From Rhodospirillaceae bacterium SYSU D60007 (GTDB taxonomy: Bacteria; Pseudomonadota; Alphaproteobacteria; Reyranellales; Reyranellaceae), in NCBI GenBank assembly GCA_003574685.1, contig QOCQ01000031.1, forward strand, positions 1-48,132: a stretch of 48,132 nt of DNA. Reading direction: 5' to 3'. The position numbers and the translations under genes were made by a program. The notes below the pieces were generated by a model. The model was not told the origin of the DNA, made no database searches, and worked only from the letters and a program-made list of their open reading frames with translations. Below are positions 27,123 through 36,544 of the stretch, piece after piece. The first letter of the stretch is position 1. The number at the start of each line of letters is the position of its first letter.

Positions 27123-27596
27123 ATGGTAGCGCTCACGATCAACGGGCGTCCTCATAACGTGGACGCGCCCGACGATACACCGTTGCTCTGGGTGATCCGC
27201 GAGCAACTCAAGATGACAGGCACGAAGTTCGGCTGCGGCGTCGCGCAATGCGGCGCGTGCACGGTGCATCTTGATGGCGAGGCAGTCCGCTCCTGCCAGA
27301 TCACGCTCAAGAGCGCGGCGGGCCGCAAGATCACGACGATCGAAGGCCTGAACGGCCAGCATCCGCTGCAGAAGGCGTGGATCGCCGAGCAGGTGCCGCA
27401 ATGCGGCTACTGCCAGTCGGGCCAGATCATGCAGGCAGCCGCGCTGCTGGCCAGCAATCCCGATCCGACACCCGAGCAGGTTGTCGACGCTATGGACGGC
27501 AATCTCTGCCGCTGCATGAGCTACGTGCGCATCCAGCGCGCTGTGCTGCGCGCCGCCGCCGACATGCGTTCCGCCAAAGCGGGGAGGCCGACATGA
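27123..27596 (+). CDS. 2Fe-2S subunit of xanthine-oxidase-family oxidoreductase (IorA-like)
   Basis: The 157-residue protein carries two [2Fe-2S] clusters: the plant-type one in [19 protein letters not shown] with a further cysteine in VRSC, and the helical one in [12 protein letters not shown] with GNLCRCM. This is the pattern of the small subunit of isoquinoline 1-oxidoreductase and aldehyde-oxidising relatives. AGGGAGGA just upstream is a strong ribosome site. Its stop overlaps the start of the large subunit (ATGA), so the two are co-translated. Confidence 0.93.
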   Translation: MVALTINGRPHNVDAPDDTPLLWVIREQLKMTGTKFGCGVAQCGACTVHLDGEAVRSCQITLKSAAGRKITTIEGLNGQHPLQKAWIAEQVPQCGYCQSGQIMQAAALLASNPDPTPEQVVDAMDGNLCRCMSYVRIQRAVLRAAADMRSAKAGRPT

Positions 27597-29878
27597 ACGC
27601 CATCCGCCGTAACACGGCCTCAGCCGATCCCTCTCGCCGTTCCTTCCTCGTCGGCTCGGCCGCAACCGGGCTGGTCATGGGCTTCGCCGATCCGCTGAAC
27701 GTGCTTGGCGCCGGCGAGGCGCTGGCTGCCGGCCGGCTGGCGCCCACGGTGTGGTTCGACATGGGCGCCGATGGCGTCTGCACCGTCCACGTCGCGAAAG
27801 CCGAGATGGGCCAGCATGTCGGCACCGCGCTGGCGCAGCTCGTTGCCGAAGAGCTGGAGATCGCCTGGCGCGACATGCGCATCGACTATCCCGATGCCCA
27901 TCCCAAGTACAACGATCTGGTGCTGGCGGCGCTGATCACCGGCGGAAGCTGGAGCGTCAACTTCAACTATGACGCCATGTCGCGGGCTGGCGCGGCCGGG
28001 CGGATCACCCTCGTCGAGGCGGCGGCAAAGATCATGGCCGTGCCCGCCAACGAGTGCACGGCCAAGAACTCGCGTGTCGCGCATGCCAAATCGAAGAAGT
28101 CGATGACCTATGGCGAGATCGTCGCCAAGGGCAAGGTCGACCGCACGTGGACCGCCGACGAGCTGAAGGGCATCAAGCTGAAATCGCACGCGGCGCACAC
28201 GCTGGTCGGCCAGCCGGTGCCGGCGCTCGACGTTCCGTCCAAGTCGGACGGCACGGCGAAGTTCGGCATCGATACCTTCGTGCCGGGCATGCTGTACGGC
28301 AAGCTGAAGCTGCCGCCGGTGCGCTATGGCGCCAAGGTCAAGTCGGTCGACGATTCGGCAGCGAAGAAGGTCAAGGGCTTTGTGAAGGCGGTGCCGATCG
28401 AGGACCCGACCGGCACCACATCGGGCTGGGTCGTGGCAATCGCCAACACATGGCCGGCCGCAAAGCAGGCCGCCGAGGCGCTGAAGGTCGAGTGGGAACT
28501 CGGTCCGCACACCAGGGTCTCCAGCGACAGCCTGATCGCCGAAGCCAAACGCCTGCAAGCCGACGGCTCGAAAGCCCTGCTGTGGGTCAAGGAGGGCGAC
28601 TCCGGCGGCGCACTGGGTTCCGCCAAAAATACGGTGGAAGCCGAGTACATCACGCACCTGGCGATCCATGCGCCGATCGAGCCGCAGAACGCGGTCGTCG
28701 AACCCAGGGGCGATACCTGGCATGTCTATTGCGGCAACCAGTTCGCGACCCGATCCGGCGCCATCGCGGCCGCCATCCTCGGCGTAAAGCCCGACAAGGT
28801 GGTGATGCACCAGTTCGTGCTGGGCGGCGGCTTCGGCCGGCGCCTGGACTGCGACAACATCATCGCCGCAGCGGCCGCGGCCAAGGCGGTGAACAAGCCG
28901 GTGAAGCTGATCTACAGCCGTGAGGACGACATGGCGGTCGACTTCACCCGGCCGCTCACTTACCAGAAAGTCCGCGGCGCGCTCGACGATGCCGGCAAGC
29001 TGGTGGCCATGGAGCACGATGTCGTGAGTTCATGGCCCACGGCGCGCTGGCAGATCCCCGAGTTCCTCACCGACTCGGTCGACAAGAAGGGCAAGCTCGA
29101 CAGCTTCACGGTGAACGGCAGCGATCACTGGTACTCGGTGCCCAACCACACCGTGCGCACCACGCTCAACGAGCTCGCCCAAGCGGCGACGCCCTCGGGC
29201 CAGTTGCGCTCGGTGGCGCCGGCCTGGACCTTCTGGGCAGTCGAGAGCTTCATCGACGAGGCGGCGGCCAAGGCGGGTGTCGATCCGGTCGAGTTCCGGC
29301 TCAGGATGCTCGATGGCGCGGCCAGGAACGCCAAGGGTGCCGCGCGGCTTGCCAACGCCATCCGGGTCGCGGCCGGCCGCGCCGGCTGGGGTGCGATGGA
29401 CCTGCCGAAGGGCAGCGCCATGGGCATTGCCGCGGTGAGCTCGCAGGAGCGCGCGACGGCGACATGGACCGCCTGCGTGGCGCAGGTGAGGGTCGATCCC
29501 AACTCCGGAGACGTAAAGGTCGACAAGCTCACGCTGGCCATGGATGTCGGCACGGCGGTCAATCCCGACGGTGTGCGGGCGCAGATCGAGGGCTCGGCGC
29601 TGTGGGGTCTGAGTCTGGCGCTCAAGGAAAAGGCCACCCTGAAGGACGGCCGGATCGAGCAGACCAACTTCGACAGCTACACGCCGGTGCGCATGTCCGA
29701 CGTGCCGAAGCTCGATATCAGCATCATCTCCAACGGCGAGCCGGCACGCGGCTGCGGCGAGCCCGCCGTCACCGTCGTCGGCCCCGCGATCGCCAACGCG
29801 ATCTTCAGGGCCGTCGGCGCACGGGTACGCACGCTGCCCATCACGGCCGAGGCCGTAAAGGCGGCGATGAAGACCTGA
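27593..29878 (+). CDS. Molybdopterin-binding subunit of xanthine-oxidase-family oxidoreductase (IorB-like)
   Basis: The 761-residue protein has a twin-arginine leader ([13 protein letters not shown], residues 14-26), so the complex is probably folded in the cytoplasm and exported with its molybdenum cofactor. It shows the family motifs [14 protein letters not shown] (near 405) and [20 protein letters not shown] near the end, which holds the catalytic glutamate. Such enzymes hydroxylate N-heterocycles or oxidise aldehydes and pass electrons to cytochrome c rather than FAD. The convergent diheme cytochrome c gene right after it is a credible partner. Substrate unknown. Confidence 0.93.
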   Translation: MNAIRRNTASADPSRRSFLVGSAATGLVMGFADPLNVLGAGEALAAGRLAPTVWFDMGADGVCTVHVAKAEMGQHVGTALAQLVAEELEIAWRDMRIDYPDAHPKYNDLVLAALITGGSWSVNFNYDAMSRAGAAGRITLVEAAAKIMAVPANECTAKNSRVAHAKSKKSMTYGEIVAKGKVDRTWTADELKGIKLKSHAAHTLVGQPVPALDVPSKSDGTAKFGIDTFVPGMLYGKLKLPPVRYGAKVKSVDDSAAKKVKGFVKAVPIEDPTGTTSGWVVAIANTWPAAKQAAEALKVEWELGPHTRVSSDSLIAEAKRLQADGSKALLWVKEGDSGGALGSAKNTVEAEYITHLAIHAPIEPQNAVVEPRGDTWHVYCGNQFATRSGAIAAAILGVKPDKVVMHQFVLGGGFGRRLDCDNIIAAAAAAKAVNKPVKLIYSREDDMAVDFTRPLTYQKVRGALDDAGKLVAMEHDVVSSWPTARWQIPEFLTDSVDKKGKLDSFTVNGSDHWYSVPNHTVRTTLNELAQAATPSGQLRSVAPAWTFWAVESFIDEAAAKAGVDPVEFRLRMLDGAARNAKGAARLANAIRVAAGRAGWGAMDLPKGSAMGIAAVSSQERATATWTACVAQVRVDPNSGDVKVDKLTLAMDVGTAVNPDGVRAQIEGSALWGLSLALKEKATLKDGRIEQTNFDSYTPVRMSDVPKLDISIISNGEPARGCGEPAVTVVGPAIANAIFRAVGARVRTLPITAEAVKAAMKT

Positions 29879-29893
29879 CCGCTTGCCGGGAAG

Positions 29894-29924
29894 GGGCCGA
29901 TGGATGGCTTACATCCACCGGCCC
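29894..29924. terminator. Candidate bidirectional terminator between molybdoenzyme and cytochrome genes
   Basis: GGGCCGATGGATG at 29894-29906 pairs with CATCCACCGGCCC at 29912-29924 with one mismatch around a five-base loop. It sits between two convergent stops 49 bases apart. There is no long T-run, so efficiency is uncertain. Confidence 0.5.
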
Positions 29925-29927
29925 TGT

Positions 29928-30533
29928 TCACCTCTTCGGCCAGTGCGCCAGCATGTGCGCGAGATCGGCGATCTGTTCGTCGTTGAGGCCGGCCACGGCC
30001 TCGAGCATGGCTGCCTGTGCGCCGACGCGGCGCCCCGCCCTGTACTGTGACAGTGACCTGACCAGATAGTCCTCGCGCTGGCCCGCCAGCCGCGCCATCT
30101 GCTCGCGGCCGGAATAGTCGGGATTGTGGCACACCGCGCAGCGGCGCTCCGCAGCGATGCCCATCCCGCGACGAAAGCGGACCTCGTCCACCGGTCCCTC
30201 GGCCGGCGGTGGCGGCGGCAGCTTCGCGATGAACTCGGCGAACGCGCGCAGATCGCTGTCACTGACCTGCCGCGCGGCTTCTGTCATGGCGTCGGAAAGC
30301 GGCGTGCCGGTGCGGCGTCCCTCGCGAAACAGAAACAACTGGATGGCCGTGAACAGGACCGGCTGGCCGCCGATCGACGGCACCTCGGGCTGCTCGGAGT
30401 GGCCAACGGGTCCGTGGCAGGATGAACAGACTTCCTGCCAGCGCGCAGCAATATCGTCTGCCTGGACCGGGCTGGCGACGGCCAGGGCCGCCAGTATGAC
30501 GGCGGCGCATCGGCGGACAAAACGCCGATGCAT
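29928..30533 (-). CDS. Exported diheme cytochrome c
   Basis: The 201-residue protein has a signal peptide (about residues 1-25, ending PVQA) and two cytochrome c domains, with haem motifs C36-S-S-C-H40 and C132-A-V-C-H136. The ATG at 30533 begins a typical basic-hydrophobic leader; the frame is open further upstream but only through repeat DNA. It probably carries electrons in the periplasm, and could accept them from the molybdoenzyme encoded convergently or from the sorbosone-dehydrogenase-like enzyme upstream. Confidence 0.9.
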   Translation of the reverse strand: MHRRFVRRCAAVILAALAVASPVQADDIAARWQEVCSSCHGPVGHSEQPEVPSIGGQPVLFTAIQLFLFREGRRTGTPLSDAMTEAARQVSDSDLRAFAEFIAKLPPPPPAEGPVDEVRFRRGMGIAAERRCAVCHNPDYSGREQMARLAGQREDYLVRSLSQYRAGRRVGAQAAMLEAVAGLNDEQIADLAHMLAHWPKR

Positions 30534-30545
30534 CCTCCAATCTCC

Positions 30546-30732
30546 CCTTCTCCCCGCGAAGGCGGGGAGAAGGTGCCCGAAGGGCGGATGAGGGGCTTCG
30601 CGGCGTTGCATCAAGCGCGTGCGATGAGGATGTGAACGTGCCACTGATCGTGCCGCTGTATCTGTTGCGGCGCTGCCAAGCCCCTCATCCGGCGCTACGC
30701 GCCACCTTCTCCCCGCCTGCGCGGGGAGAAGG
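30546..30732. repeat. Repeat family B, copy 1: inverted pair of hairpins
   Basis: The left part (30546-30600) has a hairpin CCTTCTCCCCGCG/GGCGGGGAGAAGG followed by TGCCCGAAGGGCGGATGAGGGG. The right part (30678-30732) is its approximate reverse complement, CCCCTCATCCGGCGCTACGC and then CCTTCTCCCCGCCTGCGCGG. It fills the 212-base gap between two minus-strand genes. A second copy, with a longer C-run, is at 44230-44349. Confidence 0.8.
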
Positions 30733-30745
30733 ACAGAGATATCCG

Positions 30746-31969
30746 CTAGCGGCCATAGCTCACGCGGTAGATGGCTCCGGCGTGATCATCCGACACCAGC
30801 ATCGAGCCGTCCGGCAGGAACAGGATGTCCGCCGGGCGGCCGACATAGGCGTTGTTCTCCACGAAACCCGTCAGGAACGGCTCGACCGAGGTCACGCGCT
30901 TGCCGGCCGGATCAAGATAGGCAACCGCGACATCGGCATCCTTCTTCGTCCGGTTCCACGGACCATGCCGGGCGATGAAGATGGCGTTCTGGTATTTCTG
31001 CGGGAACATCTTGCCCTGGTAGAAGCGCATGCCCAGGGGCGCCATGTGCGGACCGAGCAATGCGGCGGGCTTTACGAACTCGTTACAGGAGCGGCCCCAG
31101 CCGAACTGCGGGTCCGTCATCAGGCCGGAGTGGCAATAGGGATAGCCGAAATGATCCTTGCCCGGTGCGGCCACCCGGTTGAGCTCATCCACCGGCATGT
31201 CCTCCGACAGCCAGTCGCGCTGATTGTCGGTGAACCAAAGCTCCTTCGTCTTGGGATGGAAGTCGAAGCCCACAGAGTTGCGCACCCCCTTGGCGACGGT
31301 CTCGATGCCGCTGCCGTCCAGGTTCATGCGCAGCATCACGGCGTGCTTGTCGCCCACTTCGCAGATGTTGCAGGGCGCGCCCACCGGCACATAGAGCTTT
31401 CCGTCGGGTCCGATGCGGATGTACTTCCACCCGTGATGCGCATCCCCCGGCAGCTTGTCGGTGACGACCTTCGGCTCGGGCGGCTTGTCGAGGCTGGCCT
31501 CGATATTGTCGTAGCGCGTGATCTGCTTGGGCGTCGCGACGTAGAGCGCGCCCTTGTGGAACTCAATGCCGGTCGCCATCTCGAGCTTGTCGACGATCGT
31601 CTTCGTCTCGCGCTTGCCGCCCTTGTCGGTGACCGCATAGACCTTGTTGGCGACGAACAGCGTGCTCACGAACATCGTGCCCTTGTCGCCGCGGCGCAGC
31701 GCGCGGGCATCGAGAATGCCGCTGTGCCAGACCTCCACCTTGAAGCCCGGCGGCGCCTTCAGCTTCGGCAGCTTCTCCGCCGGCGTCGGCACCGGAAACG
31801 CGGCCACCGGCGCCATCTTCAGCGCGGCATCCGTCTTGGGCCGGCCGATCGCCCACACCGGCTCGTCAGCCGGTTTTTCCTGCTGCGCCAGAACGGCACC
31901 CGACATCACCGCTACGCACAATGCCGAGGCAACAGCCAACCCCGCGCGCGCACATGATGGATCCACCAT
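30746..31969 (-). CDS. Exported sorbosone-dehydrogenase-like (PQQ-type beta-propeller) protein
   Basis: The 407-residue protein has a signal peptide (about residues 1-29, ending AVLAQ) and a beta-propeller of the glucose/sorbosone dehydrogenase type: PPGFKVEVWHSGILDARAL, DAHHGWKYIRIGPDGKLYVP, NSVGFDFHPKTKELWFTDN and VGRPADILFLPDGSMLVSDD are the usual repeat blocks. It is annotated in relatives as PQQ-dependent sugar dehydrogenase or L-sorbosone dehydrogenase; cofactor and substrate are not proven. The start at 31969 has an A/G-rich ribosome site (GGAGGAGGAA) upstream. The diheme cytochrome gene lies downstream in the same direction across a repeat. Confidence 0.85.
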   Translation of the reverse strand: MVDPSCARAGLAVASALCVAVMSGAVLAQQEKPADEPVWAIGRPKTDAALKMAPVAAFPVPTPAEKLPKLKAPPGFKVEVWHSGILDARALRRGDKGTMFVSTLFVANKVYAVTDKGGKRETKTIVDKLEMATGIEFHKGALYVATPKQITRYDNIEASLDKPPEPKVVTDKLPGDAHHGWKYIRIGPDGKLYVPVGAPCNICEVGDKHAVMLRMNLDGSGIETVAKGVRNSVGFDFHPKTKELWFTDNQRDWLSEDMPVDELNRVAAPGKDHFGYPYCHSGLMTDPQFGWGRSCNEFVKPAALLGPHMAPLGMRFYQGKMFPQKYQNAIFIARHGPWNRTKKDADVAVAYLDPAGKRVTSVEPFLTGFVENNAYVGRPADILFLPDGSMLVSDDHAGAIYRVSYGR

Positions 31970-32154
31970 GGGTCGTTCCTCCTCCTCCTCGTGCGTCACA
32001 TCGACGCCTTTTCTTGTTGGCGGCAAACACTAGCCATGTCCTTGCATGAGATAAAGCAATCTCAATTTGCGCTGGCACGCGCAAACGCCGGTTCGTGTTT
32101 GTGCTAGAACGATCACGGACCAGTCAGTTCAGGATCAGCCACAAGGACCGCTCC
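31970..32154. promoter_or_regulatory. Divergent intergenic region, sorbosone-dehydrogenase-like and CoA-transferase genes
   Basis: This 185-base gap should hold promoters in both directions. A small dyad, TGAGAT/ATCTCA, lies near 32047-32064. No clear sigma70 boxes are visible. Confidence 0.35.
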
Positions 32155-33336
32155 ATGCCCGGACCGCTGCACGGCTTTCGCATCCTCGACCTGAGCGCCG
32201 TGATCTCCGGCCCCTGGGGCACCATGATCCTTGCCGACCAGGGCGCCGACGTGATCAAGGTCGAGCCGCCCGGGCGCGGCGACTTCACACGCAGCGCCGG
32301 CAACCGAAGCGGCGGGCTTTCCGCCAGCTTTCTCAACAACAACCGCAACAAGCGCTCCATAGCGCTCGACCTGCGGCATCCCGATGGCATTGCCGTCATC
32401 AAGCGGTTGGCAAAGGGCTGCGACGTCTTCGTGCAGAACTTCCGCCCGGGCGTGGCCGAACGGCTGGGCATCGGCGAGGCGGCAATCCGCGAAGCCGCCC
32501 CCGATATCATCTATGTCTCGATCAGCGGCTTTGGCGAGAGTGGTCCGTTCGCGCACAAGCCGGTGTACGACCCGATCGTGCAGGCCCTCTCGGGACTGGC
32601 GTCAGTGCAGGGCGGTTCCGACACGGCCCGACCGCGTCTGGTGCGCACCATCCTGCCGGACAAGCTGACGGCGATCACGGCCGCGCAGGCCATCACCGCC
32701 GCGCTGCTGGCCCGCGCCCGCACCGGCGTGGGCCAGCACGTGCGGCTTTCCATGCTCGATGCCGTCGTGGCCTTCCTCTGGTCATCGGACATGGGCGGGC
32801 AGACCTATGTCGACCGCGAGGTCAGCGCCCAGCGCGCGGCCAGCTTCATCGACCTGATCTACCAGACGAAGGATGGCTATATCAGCGTCGCCGTCATGAC
32901 CGACGAGCAATGGGCCGCGTTGACCCGCGCCTTCGGCCGGCCGAAATGGCGGGACGATCCGCGTTTCGCCACCGCCGAGCTGCGCGACATCAATATCGAC
33001 GCACGCCTGGAGCTGATCCAGTCGGTGCTGGTCGAGCGCACCACCGATGACTGGATGCGAATCCTCGAAGCCGAAGGCGTGCCCTGTGCGCCGGTCCTGA
33101 CGCGCAGCCAGATGATTGCCCATCCGCAGATCGCCGCCAGCGGCATCGTGGTGGAGAACGAGCATCCACAGGCCGGCCGCCTGCGCCAGGCACGCACCGC
33201 GGCACGGTTCAGCGTCACGGCGCCCGAGCATCGCCGCGGCGCGCCGCTGCTGGGCGAGCACACGGTCGAGATCCTGCGCGAGGCCGGCTACACCGACGAC
33301 GAGATCGCGCGCCTGCGCGCGACCGCACTCGGTTAG
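32155..33336 (+). CDS. Class III acyl-CoA transferase (CaiB/BaiF family)
   Basis: The 393-residue protein moves a CoA group between carboxylic acids. It has the family start HGFRILDLSAVISGPWGTMI, then LADQGADVIKVEPP and FLNNNRNKRSIALDL, and the catalytic aspartate at residue 139 in PVYDPIVQALSGL. The C-terminal domain includes GVPCAPVLT near residue 310. CoA donor and acceptor are unknown. A second, diverged CaiB/BaiF gene is at 35257-36438, with an SDR gene and dinB between. The region has other acyl-CoA enzymes, suggesting breakdown of an organic acid. Confidence 0.92.
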   Translation: MPGPLHGFRILDLSAVISGPWGTMILADQGADVIKVEPPGRGDFTRSAGNRSGGLSASFLNNNRNKRSIALDLRHPDGIAVIKRLAKGCDVFVQNFRPGVAERLGIGEAAIREAAPDIIYVSISGFGESGPFAHKPVYDPIVQALSGLASVQGGSDTARPRLVRTILPDKLTAITAAQAITAALLARARTGVGQHVRLSMLDAVVAFLWSSDMGGQTYVDREVSAQRAASFIDLIYQTKDGYISVAVMTDEQWAALTRAFGRPKWRDDPRFATAELRDINIDARLELIQSVLVERTTDDWMRILEAEGVPCAPVLTRSQMIAHPQIAASGIVVENEHPQAGRLRQARTAARFSVTAPEHRRGAPLLGEHTVEILREAGYTDDEIARLRATALG

Positions 33337-33341
33337 GACTC

Positions 33342-34088
33342 CTACTGAATGCCGCCGTCGACCTGGATCACGGAGCCGGTGGTGAAGCCGGAATGCGGGC
33401 TGGCGAGATAGAGCGCGGCCGTCACGATCTCCTCCGGCTTGCCGCTGCGGTGCAGCGCCACGTCCTTGTTCTGCCGCGCCTCTTCCGTCCACGCCTTCGA
33501 AATGTCAGTGAGGAAGCGGCCGGGCATGATGCCGTTCACCCGCACCTTCGGCCCATACTCGAAAGCAAAGGCGGTGGTGATGGCGTTGAGCGCCGCCTTG
33601 GCGCCGGCATAGGGCGCAATGGAGGGACGTGGCCGGATGGCGCCGACGCTGCTGACATTGATGATGGAGCCACCGTCGCCCTGCGCCATGCGGCTGCCCA
33701 CCAGCGACATCAGGCGGAACGGGCCCTTGAAGTTCAGATGCACGACGCGGTCGAAGAGCTGCTCGCTGGTTTCCAGCGACGACGGCGCCAGCGGTGAGCT
33801 GCCGGCATTGTTGACGAGGATGTCGACCTTGCCGAAGGCGGCATAAGCAGCATCGACCAGGCCGGGCAGCTCGTCCCAGCGCGCGACATTGCACGCATAG
33901 GGCAGCGCCCGGCGGCCCATCGCCTCGATCGCCGCCGCCGCTTCCCTGCAGGACTCGATCTTGCGGCTGGTGATGACGATGTCCGCGCCACGCTCGGCGA
34001 AAGCCTTGGCCATCTCGAAGCCCATGCCGCGGCTGCCGCCCGTGATCAGCGCAACCTTGCCGGTGAAGTCGAACAGGCGATCGGTCAT
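33342..34088 (-). CDS. Short-chain dehydrogenase/reductase (SDR)
   Basis: The 248-residue protein is a classical SDR: cofactor motif TGGSRGMG at residues 16-23, NNAG near 90, the catalytic serine in INVSSVGA, and YAGAK near 158-162 with the active-site tyrosine and lysine. The C-terminus TTGSVIQVDGG is standard. An arginine in the first loop (SRGMG and SRKIES) suggests NADP(H) use, but this is a guess. It converges with the CoA-transferase gene five bases away. The substrate is unknown. Confidence 0.9.
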   Translation of the reverse strand: MTDRLFDFTGKVALITGGSRGMGFEMAKAFAERGADIVITSRKIESCREAAAAIEAMGRRALPYACNVARWDELPGLVDAAYAAFGKVDILVNNAGSSPLAPSSLETSEQLFDRVVHLNFKGPFRLMSLVGSRMAQGDGGSIINVSSVGAIRPRPSIAPYAGAKAALNAITTAFAFEYGPKVRVNGIMPGRFLTDISKAWTEEARQNKDVALHRSGKPEEIVTAALYLASPHSGFTTGSVIQVDGGIQ

Positions 34089-34172
34089 AATCTCTCCTCC
34101 GCGCTACCTTCCGCTGCGTCCGGCCGGGATCATAGACCAGGCGGCTGCCGGCGGTTTCCACCATGCAGTCCG

Positions 34173-35252
34173 ATGGCCGAGAAACAGGTCAGAAAGATCA
34201 TCCACCTCGACATGGATGCCTTCTATGCCTCAGTGGAGCAACGCGACAATCCCGAGCTGCGCGGCCGGCCGGTCGCCGTGGGCGGCTCGCACCGCGGCGT
34301 GGTGGCCGCCGCCAGTTACGAGGCACGGAAGTTCGGCGTGCGCTCCGCCATGCCCTCGGTCACTGCCCGGCGTAAATGCCCGGAGCTGGTCTTCGTGAAG
34401 CCGCGCTTCGAGATCTACAGGGAGATTTCCCGGCAGATCCGCGCCATCTTCGCCGAGTACACGCCGCTGATCGAGCCGCTGTCGCTCGACGAGGCGTATC
34501 TGGATGTCACGGTCAACCTGAAGAACATCGCGTCCGCCACCCGGATTGCCCAGGAGCTCCGCGAGCGGATCTTCGCCGAGACGCAGCTCACGGCCTCGGC
34601 CGGCATCTCCTACAACAAGTTCCTCGCCAAGCTCGCATCGGACCACAACAAGCCCAACGGGCAATACGTCATCACCCCGGCCATGGGTCCGGCCTTCGTC
34701 GAGGACCTGCCGGTGGGCAAGTTCCACGGCATCGGACCGGTCACCGCGGCAAAGATGAACCGGCTGGGCATCTTCACGGGCGCCGATCTCAGGCAGCAGA
34801 CGCCGGCTTTCCTGCAGCAGCATTTCGGCAAGGCCGGCCCCTGGTACCATGCCATTTCCCGCGGCATCGACGAGCGACCCGTCGTGCCGGACCGCCCGCG
34901 CAAGTCCGTGGGTTCGGAAACGACCTTCGCCGAGGATCTGGTGCAGTCCTCCGACATCGAAGCGGGCGTGAAGGCCATGCTCGATGACGTCTGGGCGTGG
35001 TGCGAGAAGACCGGAACGACCGGGCGCACCGTGACGCTGAAGGTGAAGTACGCCGACTTCCGCATCATCACCCGCAGCCACACCAGCCCCGCGCCCATTC
35101 TTCTGAAGCCCGCGGCCGAACGCATCTGCCTCGACCTCGTCCGCGCCATCCTGCCAACGGAAAAGCCGATCCGCCTGCTGGGCGTTTCTCTGTCCAACCT
35201 CAGCCAGACGGCTGCCATCCCGCCTGGACAACTGGCACTCAACCTCGCTTGA
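34173..35252 (+). CDS. dinB: DNA polymerase IV
   Basis: This Y-family polymerase carries out error-prone translesion synthesis. The 359-residue protein has catalytic acids Asp13 (HLDMDAFYASVEQ) and Asp106-Glu107 (SLDEAYLDVT), the palm and thumb helix-hairpin-helix region (LPVGKFHGIGPVTAAKMNRLG), and a little-finger domain. It ends in QLALNLA, which resembles the C-terminal beta-clamp-binding pentapeptide of Pol IV. No LexA-type operator is evident upstream. The gene is set among metabolic genes with no visible operon partners. Confidence 0.95.
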   Translation: MAEKQVRKIIHLDMDAFYASVEQRDNPELRGRPVAVGGSHRGVVAAASYEARKFGVRSAMPSVTARRKCPELVFVKPRFEIYREISRQIRAIFAEYTPLIEPLSLDEAYLDVTVNLKNIASATRIAQELRERIFAETQLTASAGISYNKFLAKLASDHNKPNGQYVITPAMGPAFVEDLPVGKFHGIGPVTAAKMNRLGIFTGADLRQQTPAFLQQHFGKAGPWYHAISRGIDERPVVPDRPRKSVGSETTFAEDLVQSSDIEAGVKAMLDDVWAWCEKTGTTGRTVTLKVKYADFRIITRSHTSPAPILLKPAAERICLDLVRAILPTEKPIRLLGVSLSNLSQTAAIPPGQLALNLA

Positions 35253-35256
35253 CGCT

Positions 35257-36438
35257 TCACACCACGCCGCGCTGGCGCAGGTCGGCGATGGCCGAGTCGG
35301 CATAGCCCAGGCCGCTCAGGATAGCGTCGGTGTGCTGGCCCAGCTCGGGTGTGGCGCGCAGTGCTGCGGGCTGCGGCGCGGCGCTCATGTTGATCGGCTG
35401 GCCCACGGCCCTGATCTCGCCCAGCACCGGATGGCTGACCGGCCGGGCGATGCCGAGGTGCTGCACCTGCGGTTCGGCGAAGGTCTGGTCGATGCTGTTG
35501 ATCGGGCCGCACGGCACGCCGGCCTTGTTCAGCGCCGCGATCCAGTGCGCCGCCGGCTGCGTGCGGGTGATCGCCGCGATGCGCTCGTTCAGCGCCTTGC
35601 GGTTGCGCGAGCGCTGCGCGCCGGTGGCGTAGTCGGGATCCGCCAGCAACTCCTGCGCTGCGATGGCCTCGCAGAAGCGCTTCCACAGCCCGTCGCCCGA
35701 CGCCGCAATGTTGATATGCCCGTCCGCCGTGGGGAACACGCCGGTCGGAATACCGGTGGGGTGATCATTGCCGGCCTGCGGCGCGACCTCGCCTGCCATC
35801 AGCCAGCGCGCTGCCTGGAAATCGAGCATGAAGATCTGCGCCTCCAGCAGTGACGTGTGAACCCACTGACCGGTGCCGATCCGCTCGCGCTGCAACAGCG
35901 CCATCATGATGCCCTGCGCCAGCAGCAGGCCCGAGGTCAGGTCGGCGATCGGGATGCCCACGCGCATTGGCCCCTGCCCCGGCGCGCCGGTGATCGACAT
36001 CAGCCCGCCCATGCCCTGCGCGATCTGGTCGACGCCGGGTCGCGTCGCGTCAGGTCCGGTCTGTCCAAAGCCGGAGATGCTGCCGTAGATGATGCGCGGA
36101 TTGACCGCCCTCACCGACTCGTAGTCCACGCCCAGCCGGTACTTCACGTCGGAACGGTAGTTCTCGACCACCACGTCGGCACGCGCGGCGAGCTTCATGA
36201 AGATGGCGCGCCCCTCCTCGCTCTTGAGGTTCAGCGTCATGGCGCGCTTGTTGCGGTGCAGGTTCTGGAAGTCGAAGCCGTGGCGGCGGCTGCCGGTCGC
36301 GTCGGCCACCTCCGGGCCGGGCTGCTCGATCTTGATGACGTCGGCGCCCCAGTCGGCAAGCTGGCGCGCGGCGGTGGGTCCGGCACGATGCGCCGTCAGG
36401 TCGAGCACCGAAATGTGTTGCAGCGGCAGGCTACCCAT
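35257..36438 (-). CDS. Class III acyl-CoA transferase (CaiB/BaiF family), second copy
   Basis: The 393-residue protein shares the fold of the CaiB/BaiF gene at 32155: LQHISVLDLTAHRAGPTAAR at the start, LADWGADVIKIEQPGPE, NLHRNKRAMTLNL, and the catalytic aspartate at residue 137 in RPGVDQIAQGMGGL. The two are clearly diverged, so they probably act on different acids. The start at 36438 (MGSLPLQHIS) gives the standard N-terminus. It is divergent from the PhyH gene, and the 106 bases between must hold both promoters. Confidence 0.92.
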   Translation of the reverse strand: MGSLPLQHISVLDLTAHRAGPTAARQLADWGADVIKIEQPGPEVADATGSRRHGFDFQNLHRNKRAMTLNLKSEEGRAIFMKLAARADVVVENYRSDVKYRLGVDYESVRAVNPRIIYGSISGFGQTGPDATRPGVDQIAQGMGGLMSITGAPGQGPMRVGIPIADLTSGLLLAQGIMMALLQRERIGTGQWVHTSLLEAQIFMLDFQAARWLMAGEVAPQAGNDHPTGIPTGVFPTADGHINIAASGDGLWKRFCEAIAAQELLADPDYATGAQRSRNRKALNERIAAITRTQPAAHWIAALNKAGVPCGPINSIDQTFAEPQVQHLGIARPVSHPVLGEIRAVGQPINMSAAPQPAALRATPELGQHTDAILSGLGYADSAIADLRQRGVV

Positions 36439-36544
36439 TGTCACTTCCCTTGGAATGGTCCGCGCACGCACTATACACCAGCGGTGGACCAGGTTGACGG
36501 CATGCGGATGGCGCTCCTAGTGTCGCGTCGAAAAGGACAGCGCG

